A DNA stretch of 46,676 nt from Crocinitomix sp. (GCA_013138735.1 WTCE01000052.1:1-46676), one strand, 5' to 3'. Counted from the stretch's first letter, positions 17,939-26,186 are shown. Program-made: numbers and translations. The notes: generated by a model not told the origin, from the letters alone.

Positions 17939-19180
17939 TTATTCAGTAATTATAGCTGTCTTCAAGCCGAACTTTTCCTCAGCCATAACAGAAATATATT
18001 CGCCAATAGCCAAAGATGCTGTTGCTGCTGGTGACGGTGCATTTAAAACATGAATGCTATCATCCGTATGTTCGATTCTAAAATCATCTCGCGTATCCCC
18101 ATCTGCACCAAGCAATAAGGCGCGCACGCCAGATCGTCCAGGTTTAATATCATCCATAGTTAAATCTGGAATCATTGTTTGCAGAGTTTTTAGAAATAAA
18201 CGTTTAGAAAATGCACGACGGTATTCGTTTATTCCAAATTTCATATTGCCAAAAAACAATTTCCATGTTCCCTTATATGACAAAGCATCAAAAGTATCTT
18301 TCCAACTAAAATCGGTTTTACCATAACCCTCGCGCTTAAACGTAAATACGGCATTAGGCCCACATTCGGTTTCGCCGTTGGTCATTCTTGTAAAATGCAC
18401 GCCTAAAAATGGAAAATCTGGATTGGGAACTGGATAAATTAAATGTTTTACTTTATGCTTGGCTTGCTCGGTTAATTCGTAATAATCTCCTCTAAAGCCT
18501 ACAACTTTTTCCTTTAATTTTACGTTGTCAGCCTTTGCCATTCTATCCGCTTGTAAACCTGCACAAAATATCAGTTTTTTGGCATTCAATACCTTTCCTT
18601 CAGTCACCACCTCTTTATAGCCTGACTTGTCATTAATAGCAATTACCTTCTCGCCCAAAACAAGGCGAGACTTTGGTTGTTTTCCCAAAGCAACTTCGAC
18701 CATTTTCTCAGTGGCACCAACAAAATCTACAATACCAGTACAAGGCACATAAATTCCGCCAATACTTTTAACATGCGGTTCAATTTCTTTCACCTGATCA
18801 GCATTAATAATCTCAATGCCTTCTGTCTCATTTGCTAGACCATTTGCAAAAATCTTATCCATAAATGGCAATTCAGATTCTTTGGTAGCAATAACAACTT
18901 TTCCGCAAACGTCATGGTCAACTCCATATTCTTTCGAAAATGCGACCAATTCATGTCTTCCCTTTATGCAGTTTTCTGCTTTTAAGGAACCCGGTTTATA
19001 GTATAATCCTGAGTGAATAACCCCCGAATTGTGCCCTGTTTGATGGCCCGCTAACTTAGGTTCTTTTTCTATTAGAACTATTTTCAAATCTGGATTCCGT
19101 AATTGCAATTTATACAAGGTTGCGGCACCAACGATACCACCTCCAATAATTGCAACATCAAATGTTTCTTTATTTTCCAA
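17939..19180 (-). CDS. lhgO: L-2-hydroxyglutarate oxidase/dehydrogenase
   Basis: This FAD enzyme oxidises L-2-hydroxyglutarate to 2-oxoglutarate, a metabolite-repair or lysine-catabolism step, passing electrons to oxygen or the quinone pool. The Rossmann FAD motif VAIIGGGIVGAAT lies at 9-21, followed by EKEP at ~38-41 and the family-typical GHQTGHNSGVIHSGLYY (~45-61). The C-terminal half carries GFRGDYYEL and PGRSGVRALLL. The length of 413 aa is normal. The gene stands alone on its strand, convergent with the PKD gene and divergent from the acyltransferase, with a well-formed promoter 19 nt upstream of the start. Confidence 0.93.
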   Translation of the reverse strand: MENKETFDVAIIGGGIVGAATLYKLQLRNPDLKIVLIEKEPKLAGHQTGHNSGVIHSGLYYKPGSLKAENCIKGRHELVAFSKEYGVDHDVCGKVVIATKESELPFMDKIFANGLANETEGIEIINADQVKEIEPHVKSIGGIYVPCTGIVDFVGATEKMVEVALGKQPKSRLVLGEKVIAINDKSGYKEVVTEGKVLNAKKLIFCAGLQADRMAKADNVKLKEKVVGFRGDYYELTEQAKHKVKHLIYPVPNPDFPFLGVHFTRMTNGETECGPNAVFTFKREGYGKTDFSWKDTFDALSYKGTWKLFFGNMKFGINEYRRAFSKRLFLKTLQTMIPDLTMDDIKPGRSGVRALLLGADGDTRDDFRIEHTDDSIHVLNAPSPAATASLAIGEYISVMAEEKFGLKTAIITE

Positions 19181-19187
19181 TTTCAGT

Positions 19188-19195
19188 TAAATTTG
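19188..19195 (+). promoter_or_regulatory. Possible -7 box for the acyltransferase/PAP2 operon
   Basis: TAAATTTG matches TAnnTTTG on the forward strand, leaving about 50 nt of leader to the TTG start at 19251. No TTG lies at the expected distance upstream. It almost touches the opposite-facing lhgO -7 box. Confidence 0.4.
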
Positions 19196-19198
19196 ATA

Positions 19199-19226
19199 CA
19201 AAATTAATGATTTTCTCGATAAGCAA
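19199..19226 (-). promoter_or_regulatory. lhgO promoter (TTG-N17-TAATTTTG)
   Basis: On the reverse strand TTG (complement of 19224-19226) is followed after 17 nt by TAATTTTG (complement of 19199-19206), a full match to the Bacteroidota -33/-7 consensus. The start codon at 19180 would then have a leader of about 12 nt. Confidence 0.6.
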
Positions 19227-19250
19227 CCTTAAGAACGTAAAAGAACTATT

Positions 19251-20387
19251 TTGACCGATCGCACTACTAAAAAATCAACTTCCATCTATTTCCCCAATTT
19301 AGATGCCGCACGATTTTTAGCTGCCTTCGCAGTTTTTATGCTGCACTTTTCCAATGAGTTACGTGGCCTTTTCCCATCTATTAGTGACTCAAGTATTTTT
19401 AAAGCGTTTTATTTATTTACGAGTAAAGGCAGTTTAGGCGTCAATTTTTTCTTTGTCTTGAGTGGTTTTTTAATTACTTTTCTCATTCTGAATGAAAGAA
19501 AAAATACTGGCTATTTTCATTTAGGCAAATTTTTGATAAGAAGAACTTTACGAATTTGGCCCCTCTATTTTATAATTGGTCTCATTGGTTTTGTGATTTT
19601 CCCACTCATCTTTTCAGATTACTTCACCTTGCATGAGCCTTTCTATTATTTCATTTTCATGGCCAATTTTGATGAGATATGGAATGCTGGCAGTGATTCA
19701 ATTAACTTTTTAACATCTCCATGGTCAGTAGCAGTTGAGGAGCAGTTTTATTTATTTTGGGGGATTGCCCTTTTCGGATTATTCAAATTGAAGGCTTTTA
19801 AATTGGAAGTGTTAATCGTAGTTTTATACGCGGCTTCATTCGTGTTTCAATCCTTAAATTGGACACAGGAATTGGTTATTTATCACCATACATTTGCGGT
19901 ATGTCAAGACATATTAATGGGTGCATTTATTGGTTTAAGTTTATTTAAGGGACGCAACTGGCTTCAAAAAATTAAAGAAATGCCTAAAATCGCTGTGCTC
20001 ATCACTTATGCAATTGGTATTATGCTTTGCTTAGCCAAAAACAAATTATTTGATGGGCAGCTCGTTATTCTTGAGCGGTCAACCCTTTCACTCTTTTTTG
20101 CATTTGTTATTCTAGATCAAATCAGGGGAAATCACTCCTTTTTTAAATTTGGAAAAGTAAAACTCTTCAATTATTTAGGTAAAATTTCTTACGGAATTTA
20201 TATGTATCACCTTGTAGTAATGTACCTCCTACTCCGCTTCATTCCTTTTCATGATTATTCGGTTTTGGCAAGTGCCGGAATCTTCTTTATTCTAAGTGCA
20301 ACGCTAACTTTTATGCTCTCAGACCTGAGCTATCGATATATCGAATCTAAATTTTTATCTTTGAAACCAAAGCACAATAGTAAATGA
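19251..20387 (+). CDS. Acyltransferase 3 family membrane protein
   Basis: An integral membrane O-acyltransferase of the OafA/acyltransferase-3 family, which acetylates or acylates cell-surface sugars. The diagnostic N-terminal motif NLDAARFLAAFAVFMLHF (16-33) supplies the conserved arginine (R21) and histidine (H32). SPWSVAVEEQFYLFWG and YHLVVMYLLLR later in the protein are also typical, and about ten hydrophobic helices are visible. The start is TTG at 19251, just before the charged MTDRTTKK; no in-frame ATG precedes the motif. The stop overlaps the PAP2 gene start as ATGA (20384-20387), so the two form an operon. A joint role in lipid or glycan modification is inferred. Confidence 0.9.
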   Translation: MTDRTTKKSTSIYFPNLDAARFLAAFAVFMLHFSNELRGLFPSISDSSIFKAFYLFTSKGSLGVNFFFVLSGFLITFLILNERKNTGYFHLGKFLIRRTLRIWPLYFIIGLIGFVIFPLIFSDYFTLHEPFYYFIFMANFDEIWNAGSDSINFLTSPWSVAVEEQFYLFWGIALFGLFKLKAFKLEVLIVVLYAASFVFQSLNWTQELVIYHHTFAVCQDILMGAFIGLSLFKGRNWLQKIKEMPKIAVLITYAIGIMLCLAKNKLFDGQLVILERSTLSLFFAFVILDQIRGNHSFFKFGKVKLFNYLGKISYGIYMYHLVVMYLLLRFIPFHDYSVLASAGIFFILSATLTFMLSDLSYRYIESKFLSLKPKHNSK

Positions 20388-21181
20388 AAAACAAGCTACT
20401 CTTTTCCTTATTCATTCTTTTTACAATTCCTGGCATTTCTCAAAATGACACCACAACTTTGCTTTTGCCGAAAATTGACCCTATCGATTTAGGTGGTCCA
20501 GTCACCGAACGGACGAAGAAACCAGACACTTTCTTTTCGCGTGCATGGGTGCCAATTGGCTTGAGCTTAATTAGCATGGATTTAATGCGCGACTCAACAA
20601 AGTATGGTTTGCAAACCTTAACGCGGTCAATTGTAAAAGACGATTTTAGAACGCACGTTGATGATTGGATTCATTATGTTCCAATAGTAACTATGTATGC
20701 CGCTGACCTTTTTAAGGTTCCTGCTAAAAACACGGTATGGAATCAAACTAAATTTTTAATCATTTCTGAAGGAATTACCGCAGGCATAGTTTGGAGTTTA
20801 AAACTTGGACTTGGTGTACAACGCCCTAATAACGGAGCTTTTACCGCATATCCTTCAGGACATACCTCGCAGGCATTTGTTCAAAGCCAAGTTCTTTACA
20901 ACGAATTTCGTGAAACGGCTCCACTGCTAGCTGCAAGTGGTTTTCTTTTTTCCACAGCGACAGGAGTAATACGCGTATTAAATAACAGACACTGGGTGCC
21001 AGATGTTTTACTAGGCGCTGGAATTGGAATGTTAGTGACTAATGCTGTTTATCATTTTGAACCATTCAAAAGATGGAATCCTTTTAAGAACATAAAAAAA
21101 CGAAATAATAATCATCAAATAAGTTTCGTTCCAAGTTTTCGACAAGACTTTATAGGCGGTTATTTAAAAATAGGGCTCTAA
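20384..21181 (+). CDS. PAP2-family phosphatase, exported
   Basis: A signal peptide (MKNKLLFSLFILFTIPGISQ) is followed by a type 2 phosphatidic acid phosphatase domain. The three catalytic motifs can be read: KLGLGVQRPN (motif 1), YPSGHTSQAF (motif 2, general-acid histidine) and RVLNNRHWVPDVLLG (motif 3, nucleophilic histidine). Such enzymes dephosphorylate lipids such as phosphatidic acid, undecaprenyl pyrophosphate or lipid A. An N-terminal export signal and few obvious membrane helices suggest a periplasmic or outer-membrane-associated form. It is translationally coupled to the upstream acyltransferase. The substrate is not decided by sequence. Confidence 0.9.
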   Translation: MKNKLLFSLFILFTIPGISQNDTTTLLLPKIDPIDLGGPVTERTKKPDTFFSRAWVPIGLSLISMDLMRDSTKYGLQTLTRSIVKDDFRTHVDDWIHYVPIVTMYAADLFKVPAKNTVWNQTKFLIISEGITAGIVWSLKLGLGVQRPNNGAFTAYPSGHTSQAFVQSQVLYNEFRETAPLLAASGFLFSTATGVIRVLNNRHWVPDVLLGAGIGMLVTNAVYHFEPFKRWNPFKNIKKRNNNHQISFVPSFRQDFIGGYLKIGL

Positions 21182-21247
21182 TGGCCTGCATTTTATAAAC
21201 TAATTTTTGTCAAAGCTAATTTGTTTATTACATTTAGTCAAATTACA

Positions 21248-21679
21248 ATGAAAATGAATGCAAAATATAATGCTGTACATTTTGGTGTAAAAATCACGAT
21301 ATCGGATGAAAACCTGATTCATCTTATGTATCCACCTGATATTGACTTTGGCCTAAAACAGGCTAAGCGTGTCGATAAAGTCATTATCGAACAATTAGGA
21401 TCAGAGAATTATTCCTTAATTGTTGATTTAACAGACAGTTTTGGAAGCATGACTAAGGAGGCTCAGAAATTTTTCGCTCAAGATGCACCATCTATTCCTC
21501 AGATTACTGCATCTGCAATTATTGTAAATAATTTACCCATTCGAATCTTAGCAAAATTTTATCTCAATTTTTTTAAACCACGCTATCCTACAAAAATATT
21601 TCCAAGTTTAGAACCAGCAAAAATATGGCTTAATTCAATTGAAGATAAGGATGCCAATCACGCTTTGAACGTGGGATAA
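21248..21679 (+). CDS. STAS/SpoIIAA-like small protein (tentative), 143 aa
   Basis: The ATG at 21248 is preferred; the longer frame starts at a TTG at 21221 and adds nine residues of doubtful coding character. The pattern of alternating strand and helix (NYSLIVDLTDSFGSMTKEA, ITASAIIVNNLPIRILAKFY, TKIFPSLEPAKIWLNS) resembles the STAS/SpoIIAA-like fold of small cytoplasmic Bacteroidota proteins. This is a fold-level impression, not a firm match. There are no cysteines, signal peptide or membrane helix. It lies between the PAP2 gene and the NlpC peptidase gene, all forward, but the peptidase seems to have its own promoter. Function unknown. Confidence 0.7.
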   Translation: MKMNAKYNAVHFGVKITISDENLIHLMYPPDIDFGLKQAKRVDKVIIEQLGSENYSLIVDLTDSFGSMTKEAQKFFAQDAPSIPQITASAIIVNNLPIRILAKFYLNFFKPRYPTKIFPSLEPAKIWLNSIEDKDANHALNVG

Positions 21680-21697
21680 ATTTCTGATTTAATATTG

Positions 21698-21705
21698 TAA
21701 TTTTG
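21698..21705 (+). promoter_or_regulatory. -7 box for the NlpC/P60 gene
   Basis: TAATTTTG matches TAnnTTTG and leaves about 20-28 nt of leader before the ATG at 21734. No TTG is present at 17-23 nt upstream, so this rests on the -7 element alone. Confidence 0.45.
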
Positions 21706-21733
21706 AATTCAATCACAATTAAATTTTCAACTC

Positions 21734-22501
21734 ATGAAACTTGAAATAAAGGCTTACGGAATTTGTAATTTATCAGTAATTCCTGTTCGAGCGTCAGCGT
21801 CTGACGAGTCTGAAATAGTGACGCAACTACTTTTTGGAGATGCCGTTGAAGTACTAGAAAAAGGACAGCCTTGGATTAAAATTAAATTTGCTCAGGACAA
21901 TTATGACGGCTGGATGGACTTTAAACAATTAACCTATATCGAAAGCGAGGAGTATGAAAAAATTACAAATGCCTCAATTCAATACTTACAAGACCCTCTG
22001 CTTACTATTACTGGACCGCGTGGTAAACAAAACATTATGTTAGGTTCGGCATTAGTTAACTTAACAGGCAACACTATGATTTTTGGTAAAGAAATTTACA
22101 CCATTGATCAAACTGTAAATGCAGGAAATCAAAACTTACTTCAAACGGCATTGGGTTATTTAAATACGCCCTATTTATGGGGAGGCAAATCAATATTTGG
22201 GATTGATTGTTCTGGTCTAGTTCAAAATGTATTTAAAGTTCATGGAACATTATTGCCAAGAGATGCATCAGAACAAGTTCATACGGGGGAATTAATTGAA
22301 TACAAAGATCGTGAAATTGGAGATGTGCCTTTTTTCATTAATGCAAAAGGTATTGTGCATCATGTTGGCATTTTAACAACTAAAGATGAAATAATTCATG
22401 CGGCGGGTTGCGTTAGACTTGATCCGTTTGACGAAAAAGGCATTTTTAGAAAAGATTTAGAGGTTTATACACACCATTATCAAAGTATTCGGCGATACTA
22501 G
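21734..22501 (+). CDS. C40-family NlpC/P60 peptidase with SH3-like domain
   Basis: NlpC/P60 enzymes cut gamma-D-glutamyl-diamino acid bonds in peptidoglycan peptides. The N-terminal ~75 residues form a bacterial SH3-like domain (VIPVRASASDESEIVTQLLF, WIKIKFAQDNYDGWMDF). The catalytic domain (~125-255) has the nucleophile C159 in DCSGLVQ, the histidine pair H209/H210 in VHHVGILTT and a third polar residue near H222 in IIHAAG. No signal peptide is visible, which fits the Bacteroidota subgroup thought to act on recycled muropeptides in the cytoplasm; this location is inference. It is followed by a repeat-bearing intergenic region. Confidence 0.9.
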   Translation: MKLEIKAYGICNLSVIPVRASASDESEIVTQLLFGDAVEVLEKGQPWIKIKFAQDNYDGWMDFKQLTYIESEEYEKITNASIQYLQDPLLTITGPRGKQNIMLGSALVNLTGNTMIFGKEIYTIDQTVNAGNQNLLQTALGYLNTPYLWGGKSIFGIDCSGLVQNVFKVHGTLLPRDASEQVHTGELIEYKDREIGDVPFFINAKGIVHHVGILTTKDEIIHAAGCVRLDPFDEKGIFRKDLEVYTHHYQSIRRY

Positions 22502-22619
22502 GGTTCAGTTTCAAGTGTTAAGTTTTTTGGATTTTGATAATTGCACCTTTCGATACTCCGATAGTTCGATCAACTCTGCCCGGCGCAACTCAGAAAGTCC
22601 CATTAAAACCTTTAACAAA

Positions 22620-22697
22620 AAATCATTCAAACCACGAGTCAAACCGCATTAAATCATTCAAAACCCGAGTCAAATTACACTAAATCATTCAACCCTT
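22620..22697 (+). repeat. 31-bp tandem repeat, about 2.5 copies
   Basis: Copies start at 22620 and 22651, with a partial copy at 22682. Each begins AAATCATTCAA and contains CGAGTCAAA. The first nine bases recur at 22757-22765, overlapping the stop codon of the next reverse gene. An interrupted palindrome AATCC...GGATT (22730-22753) lies between. No coding potential was seen in this 258-bp gap. Confidence 0.7.
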
Positions 22698-22759
22698 AAA
22701 ACATTCCAACATTGATAATTGTACATTGTAATCCGAAGCCTTGGCGAAGGATTAATAAA

Positions 22760-23230
22760 TCATTCCTCATACGGTTCAATCTCCTCCATCATTCCATCCA
22801 CTATTACATTACCCGTATCAGCATCCATATCATCTTCGTAATAGTCCGCAGTATCTTCTTCAAACATTCCTACCACATCAATCATTCCTACATCATGTTG
22901 TTCTTCACCAGACGATTCACATCCAGTAAATAGTGCCAATCCAAATGCCATCATGCAAGCATATAAAAACTTGCTTCGAAAAATAGATAAAGGTTGATTA
23001 TTCCACAAATGATAGTTCGTGTTGACCATATCCATTTGAACAGTCGAAATATGTCCACATGTTTTTTCACCTGAACGAAGCTTTAAAATTTCTCTAATTT
23101 CCTCGGGTTGTTTTGCCGTAAAATCAATTACATCAAATTGACATTTACCGCAATATGCTCCGCGTTCAGTGGGTTCCATTTTATTCCAATCTTCTGAACA
23201 CGGACTCGAGATTCCAATATTAGTTTTCAT
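22760..23230 (-). CDS. Cys-motif Bacteroidota protein with internal membrane segment
   Basis: The N-terminal ~70 residues carry a cysteine pattern familiar from many uncharacterised Bacteroidota proteins: ISSPCSEDWNKM, AYCGKCQFDVIDFT and KTCGHI, plausibly a small metal-binding module. One hydrophobic segment follows (FLYACMMAFGLALFTGC), ending in a sequence that looks like a lipobox (LFTGC) although it lies near residue 104 rather than at the N-terminus. The tail is very acidic (EEDTADYYEDDMDADTG). There is no N-terminal signal peptide, so the N-terminal module is probably cytoplasmic. It is divergent from the next gene by 82 nt. Function unknown. Confidence 0.78.
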   Translation of the reverse strand: MKTNIGISSPCSEDWNKMEPTERGAYCGKCQFDVIDFTAKQPEEIREILKLRSGEKTCGHISTVQMDMVNTNYHLWNNQPLSIFRSKFLYACMMAFGLALFTGCESSGEEQHDVGMIDVVGMFEEDTADYYEDDMDADTGNVIVDGMMEEIEPYEE

Positions 23231-23312
23231 AGTTTCAATTTACATTATATTCTCGAAATAAGCAAAAGGTCACCCAAAATGGAAATTTTTCTTTAAAAAG
23301 AATTAGCTTTAT

Positions 23313-23714
23313 ATGAACAACATGGAAATTTTCAGCAAAGTATTTCTAATTGCCACTTCAGGCCTCTTCATTGCATTATTCATGCTTATGATTGAGCATC
23401 CTAAACGGAAGATAATTGGATTAATAATTTTTGGAATCGTTGCTTTGTTAGCAATCAGCTCCCTTCCTTTTCTCATGTTAATTTCCATGTTCTGCCCTTT
23501 ATTAATCTTATTAGACGTTAAACGCTTATCCGTGAAGATTTGCTTGATATATTTAAGCTGCTTTACAATTATTGGAGGGGTATGGGCTCTTTTCATAATT
23601 GATTTCGTACCGTTTTATTTATATCCCGTTCTCATATTTCTTTACGCCATTTATTCTAAAATTTCCTTTGAAAGAACGAGGATTAAGAACAAACAAATTG
23701 AAGAAATCATTTAA
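23313..23714 (+). CDS. Small membrane protein, 133 aa
   Basis: Four hydrophobic segments fill most of the protein (FLIATSGLFIALFMLMI, IIGLIIFGIVALLAISS, ICLIYLSCFTIIGGVWALFII, FYLYPVLIFLYAIYS), with a charged C-terminus (ERTRIKNKQIEEII). No family is recognised. It starts 82 nt from the divergent Cys-motif gene and ends 12 nt before yjbQ, so it may head an operon with it. A near-consensus -7 box (TAGCTTTA) sits immediately upstream of the ATG. An antisense frame over its 5' half is a shadow. Confidence 0.65.
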   Translation: MNNMEIFSKVFLIATSGLFIALFMLMIEHPKRKIIGLIIFGIVALLAISSLPFLMLISMFCPLLILLDVKRLSVKICLIYLSCFTIIGGVWALFIIDFVPFYLYPVLIFLYAIYSKISFERTRIKNKQIEEII

Positions 23715-23726
23715 GTCGAAACAATA

Positions 23727-24134
23727 ATGCAACAATTTCAAATTAGTTTACCGTCTTACTCACGCGGATTTCACATCATAAGTGACGTTGTCTTAAGTCA
23801 AATCCCTAATCTTCCACAAACTGGATTATTGCATTTATTTATTCAACACACCTCAGCAGGGATTTGTATTAACGAAAATGCCGATCCTTCTGTCTTAGCA
23901 GATTTAAATGCGTGGTTCGCTAAAAACGTGAAAGAAAATGAACCTTATTATCAGCACACTTTCGAAGGACCAGATGATATGCCGGCGCATATAAAAACAA
24001 TTCTAACGGGTTGTGAAATAACTATTCCCATTACCAACGGAAGACTGAATTTAGGAACTTGGCAGGGTATTTATTTAGGCGAATTTAGAAATCACGGCGG
24101 TTCACGTAATATTATTGCGACCGTTTATTCGTGA
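23727..24134 (+). CDS. yjbQ: YjbQ/UPF0047 family protein
   Basis: A complete UPF0047 protein of 135 aa with the conserved core IQHTSAGICINENAD and the C-terminal EFRNHGGSRNI, whose histidines surround a probable metal or phosphate site. Members have been described as secondary thiamine-phosphate synthases, but their main physiological role is unclear. No signal peptide; cytoplasmic. It follows a small membrane-protein gene by 12 nt. The DUF1015 gene starts 68 nt downstream. Confidence 0.92.
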   Translation: MQQFQISLPSYSRGFHIISDVVLSQIPNLPQTGLLHLFIQHTSAGICINENADPSVLADLNAWFAKNVKENEPYYQHTFEGPDDMPAHIKTILTGCEITIPITNGRLNLGTWQGIYLGEFRNHGGSRNIIATVYS

Positions 24135-24191
24135 AATTATACAGACAATACAACGTAAATTACATCCATCTCCTTAATTTAGTAGATCAAA

Positions 24192-24199
24192 TAAATTTG
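24192..24199 (+). promoter_or_regulatory. TAAATTTG just before the DUF1015 start
   Basis: An exact TAnnTTTG match ends 2 nt before the GTG start at 24202. If used, the transcript would begin at or slightly after the start codon, so it is either a leaderless promoter or a chance match in AT-rich DNA. No TTG lies 17-23 nt upstream. Confidence 0.25.
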
Positions 24200-24201
24200 C
24201 T

Positions 24202-25434
24202 GTGACAGTAATCAAACCATTTAAAGCCATTCGTCCCACAAGAGACAAAGCCTATTTAGTCGCTACTAGGCCGTTTTATGCGTATAACAAAGAAGTCTTG
24301 CGTGCTAAACTCAATCACAATCCTTATACGTTTTTACATGTAATCAATCCGGAATTTCATACAGACGATAAAACAGAGCCCAACACGCCAGAGCGTTTTC
24401 AAAAAATCCGGAATAAGTTTGTTGAATTCATCAATGAAGGCATTTTTATAAGGGAAGAAACGGAGAGTTTTTATTTGTATCGGCAAACAATTGATGGACA
24501 TGCATATGTTGGTTTAATCGCAGGTGCTTCTGTTGATCAATATAATAGTGGACATATAAAAAAACATGAAGAAACCATTACAGAGCGCGAATCGGTTTTT
24601 TCTAACTATTTAAAAATTGCTGAGTTTAATGTTGAGCCTGTTCTTCTTTTTCACAGAAAACATGAGGCATTAAACCAGTTGCTAGCGCCATTGATGCTTG
24701 CACGGCCTGAATATGAATTTACATCTTGGGATCGCGGTAAACACGAAATTTGGATTGTAAAAACATCCGAAACTATTTCAAAAATTCAAAGTTATTATAA
24801 AGAAATTGAGGATGTTTATATCGCCGACGGTCATCACCGCTGCGCTTCCTCTGCGCGCTATAGCGAAAGCATTGAGCATAAAACCAGTAAAAATCAAGAT
24901 CTTTTTTTAGCCTGTTTTATATCTGAAGAAAAATTAAAAATATTTGATTATAATCGCCTCGTAAAAGATTTGAACGGGCTTTCAAACAAGGAATTTTTAG
25001 CGCAGATTTCTAAATCCTTTATCATTACAGAAGTTTTGCATGAAGATGCCGCCCCCACCGGTTTGCATGAAATTAGTATGTATTTAGAGCAGCAATGGTA
25101 TAAGCTAACGTCTAAAGAAGGCACTTTTAATCGCGATCATCCTGTTGAAAGATTAGATACAGATATTTTGACCAAGAATATTTTAAATCCTGTCCTGAAT
25201 TTATTCGACTTAAAAACGAATGAACGCATTAGTTTTATCAATGGTAAAAAAGGAATGAAAGGCATTGAATCTGCCGTGGATGAATCACGCGCCAAAGTTG
25301 GTTTTGGTCTATTTCCTGTTTCGGTGGCTGACTTGAAACGGGTATCGAATGAAGATTTAATTATGCCTCCAAAATCTACATGGATTGAACCTAAATTAAG
25401 AAGTGGTTTAACCATTTTCCCGTTAGATGAATAA
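24202..25434 (+). CDS. DUF1015 family protein
   Basis: The whole length (410 aa) matches the DUF1015 family: the N-terminal IKPFKAIRPTRDKA, the central IADGHHRCASSARYSE with its conserved DGHHR, and the C-terminal MPPKSTWIEPKLRSG. The family resembles ParB-type nucleases/CTPases in fold, and in Bacteroidota it is often found near serine biosynthesis genes (from memory); its reaction is unknown. The start is GTG at 24202, immediately before the conserved N-terminus. It lies 3 nt upstream of yggS, so the two are almost surely co-transcribed. No signal peptide; cytoplasmic. Confidence 0.92.
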   Translation: MTVIKPFKAIRPTRDKAYLVATRPFYAYNKEVLRAKLNHNPYTFLHVINPEFHTDDKTEPNTPERFQKIRNKFVEFINEGIFIREETESFYLYRQTIDGHAYVGLIAGASVDQYNSGHIKKHEETITERESVFSNYLKIAEFNVEPVLLFHRKHEALNQLLAPLMLARPEYEFTSWDRGKHEIWIVKTSETISKIQSYYKEIEDVYIADGHHRCASSARYSESIEHKTSKNQDLFLACFISEEKLKIFDYNRLVKDLNGLSNKEFLAQISKSFIITEVLHEDAAPTGLHEISMYLEQQWYKLTSKEGTFNRDHPVERLDTDILTKNILNPVLNLFDLKTNERISFINGKKGMKGIESAVDESRAKVGFGLFPVSVADLKRVSNEDLIMPPKSTWIEPKLRSGLTIFPLDE

Positions 25435-25437
25435 ACT

Positions 25438-26097
25438 ATGATTGAAGAAAATTTAAAAAACATTAGAAGTACAATGCCTGAAGGTGTTACGCTGGTTGCG
25501 GTGTCCAAAACAAAACCGATTCCTATGCTCCAAGAAGCCTATGACGCGGGGCAGCGCCATTTTGGAGAAAATCGTGTGCAAGAATTGGAAGAAAAAAATG
25601 CCACTATGCCCAATGATATTCACTGGCATATGATTGGACATTTACAATCGAAAAAAGTAAAAAAAATTGCGCCATTTGTCCACCTCATTCATGGGGTAGA
25701 TTCATTCAAACTATTGCAAGAAATTAACAAACAAGCCCTAAATAACAACCGTACAATTGATTGTTTACTACAATTTCACATTGCACAAGAAGCTACAAAG
25801 TTTGGTTTTTCTGTTGAAGAGGTTCAATCACTCCTTAAATCAGATGAATTTGTAACATTGAAAAATGTTCGCATACTGGGCGTAATGGGCATGGCTACTT
25901 TTACAGATAATGAAGAACAGGTCCGAGCAGAATTTAGTGTGCTAAAGGCTTATTTTGATCAACTTAAAACAGACTTTAGTGCAGAACTACCTCACTTTTC
26001 AGTAATTTCAATGGGCATGAGCGGTGATTATAAAATTGCCATTCAAGAAGGAAGCACAATGGTTCGTGTTGGCAGTTCTATTTTTGGAAGCCGTTGA
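25438..26097 (+). CDS. yggS: YggS-family PLP homeostasis protein
   Basis: YggS/PLPBP proteins bind pyridoxal 5'-phosphate and keep free PLP and amino-acid pools in balance; no catalytic activity is known. The PLP lysine is in VAVSKTKP (K24), followed by FGENRVQE and HWHMIGHLQSKK. The C-terminal MGMSGDYKIAIQEGSTMVRVGS is the phosphate-binding region. Length (219 aa) is normal. It starts 3 nt after the DUF1015 gene, implying a shared transcript. This pairing may link the unknown DUF1015 protein to PLP or amino-acid metabolism (inference). Confidence 0.94.
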   Translation: MIEENLKNIRSTMPEGVTLVAVSKTKPIPMLQEAYDAGQRHFGENRVQELEEKNATMPNDIHWHMIGHLQSKKVKKIAPFVHLIHGVDSFKLLQEINKQALNNNRTIDCLLQFHIAQEATKFGFSVEEVQSLLKSDEFVTLKNVRILGVMGMATFTDNEEQVRAEFSVLKAYFDQLKTDFSAELPHFSVISMGMSGDYKIAIQEGSTMVRVGSSIFGSR

Positions 26098-26186
26098 TGA
26101 TTAATAGAGTACTTAGTTGTTGGTAGAGTGCGTCATGTCTTAATAAGCAGGCAGATTAATTACTATATTGTGTAAAAATAGATTGA

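Noticed and set aside
20384-22501. PAP2, STAS-like and NlpC genes as a single envelope-remodelling operon
   Set aside because: A -7 box at 21698-21705 and gaps of 66 and 54 nt suggest separate units; the STAS-like product gives no functional link.
22502-22760. CRISPR array from the 31-bp repeats
   Set aside because: The units are directly adjacent without spacers, only two and a half copies exist, and no cas gene is nearby.
23309-23596. 95-aa reverse frame over the small membrane protein gene
   Set aside because: It is antisense to a frame with four membrane helices and reads as a basic, low-sense product; the forward gene also fits better with the yjbQ neighbour.
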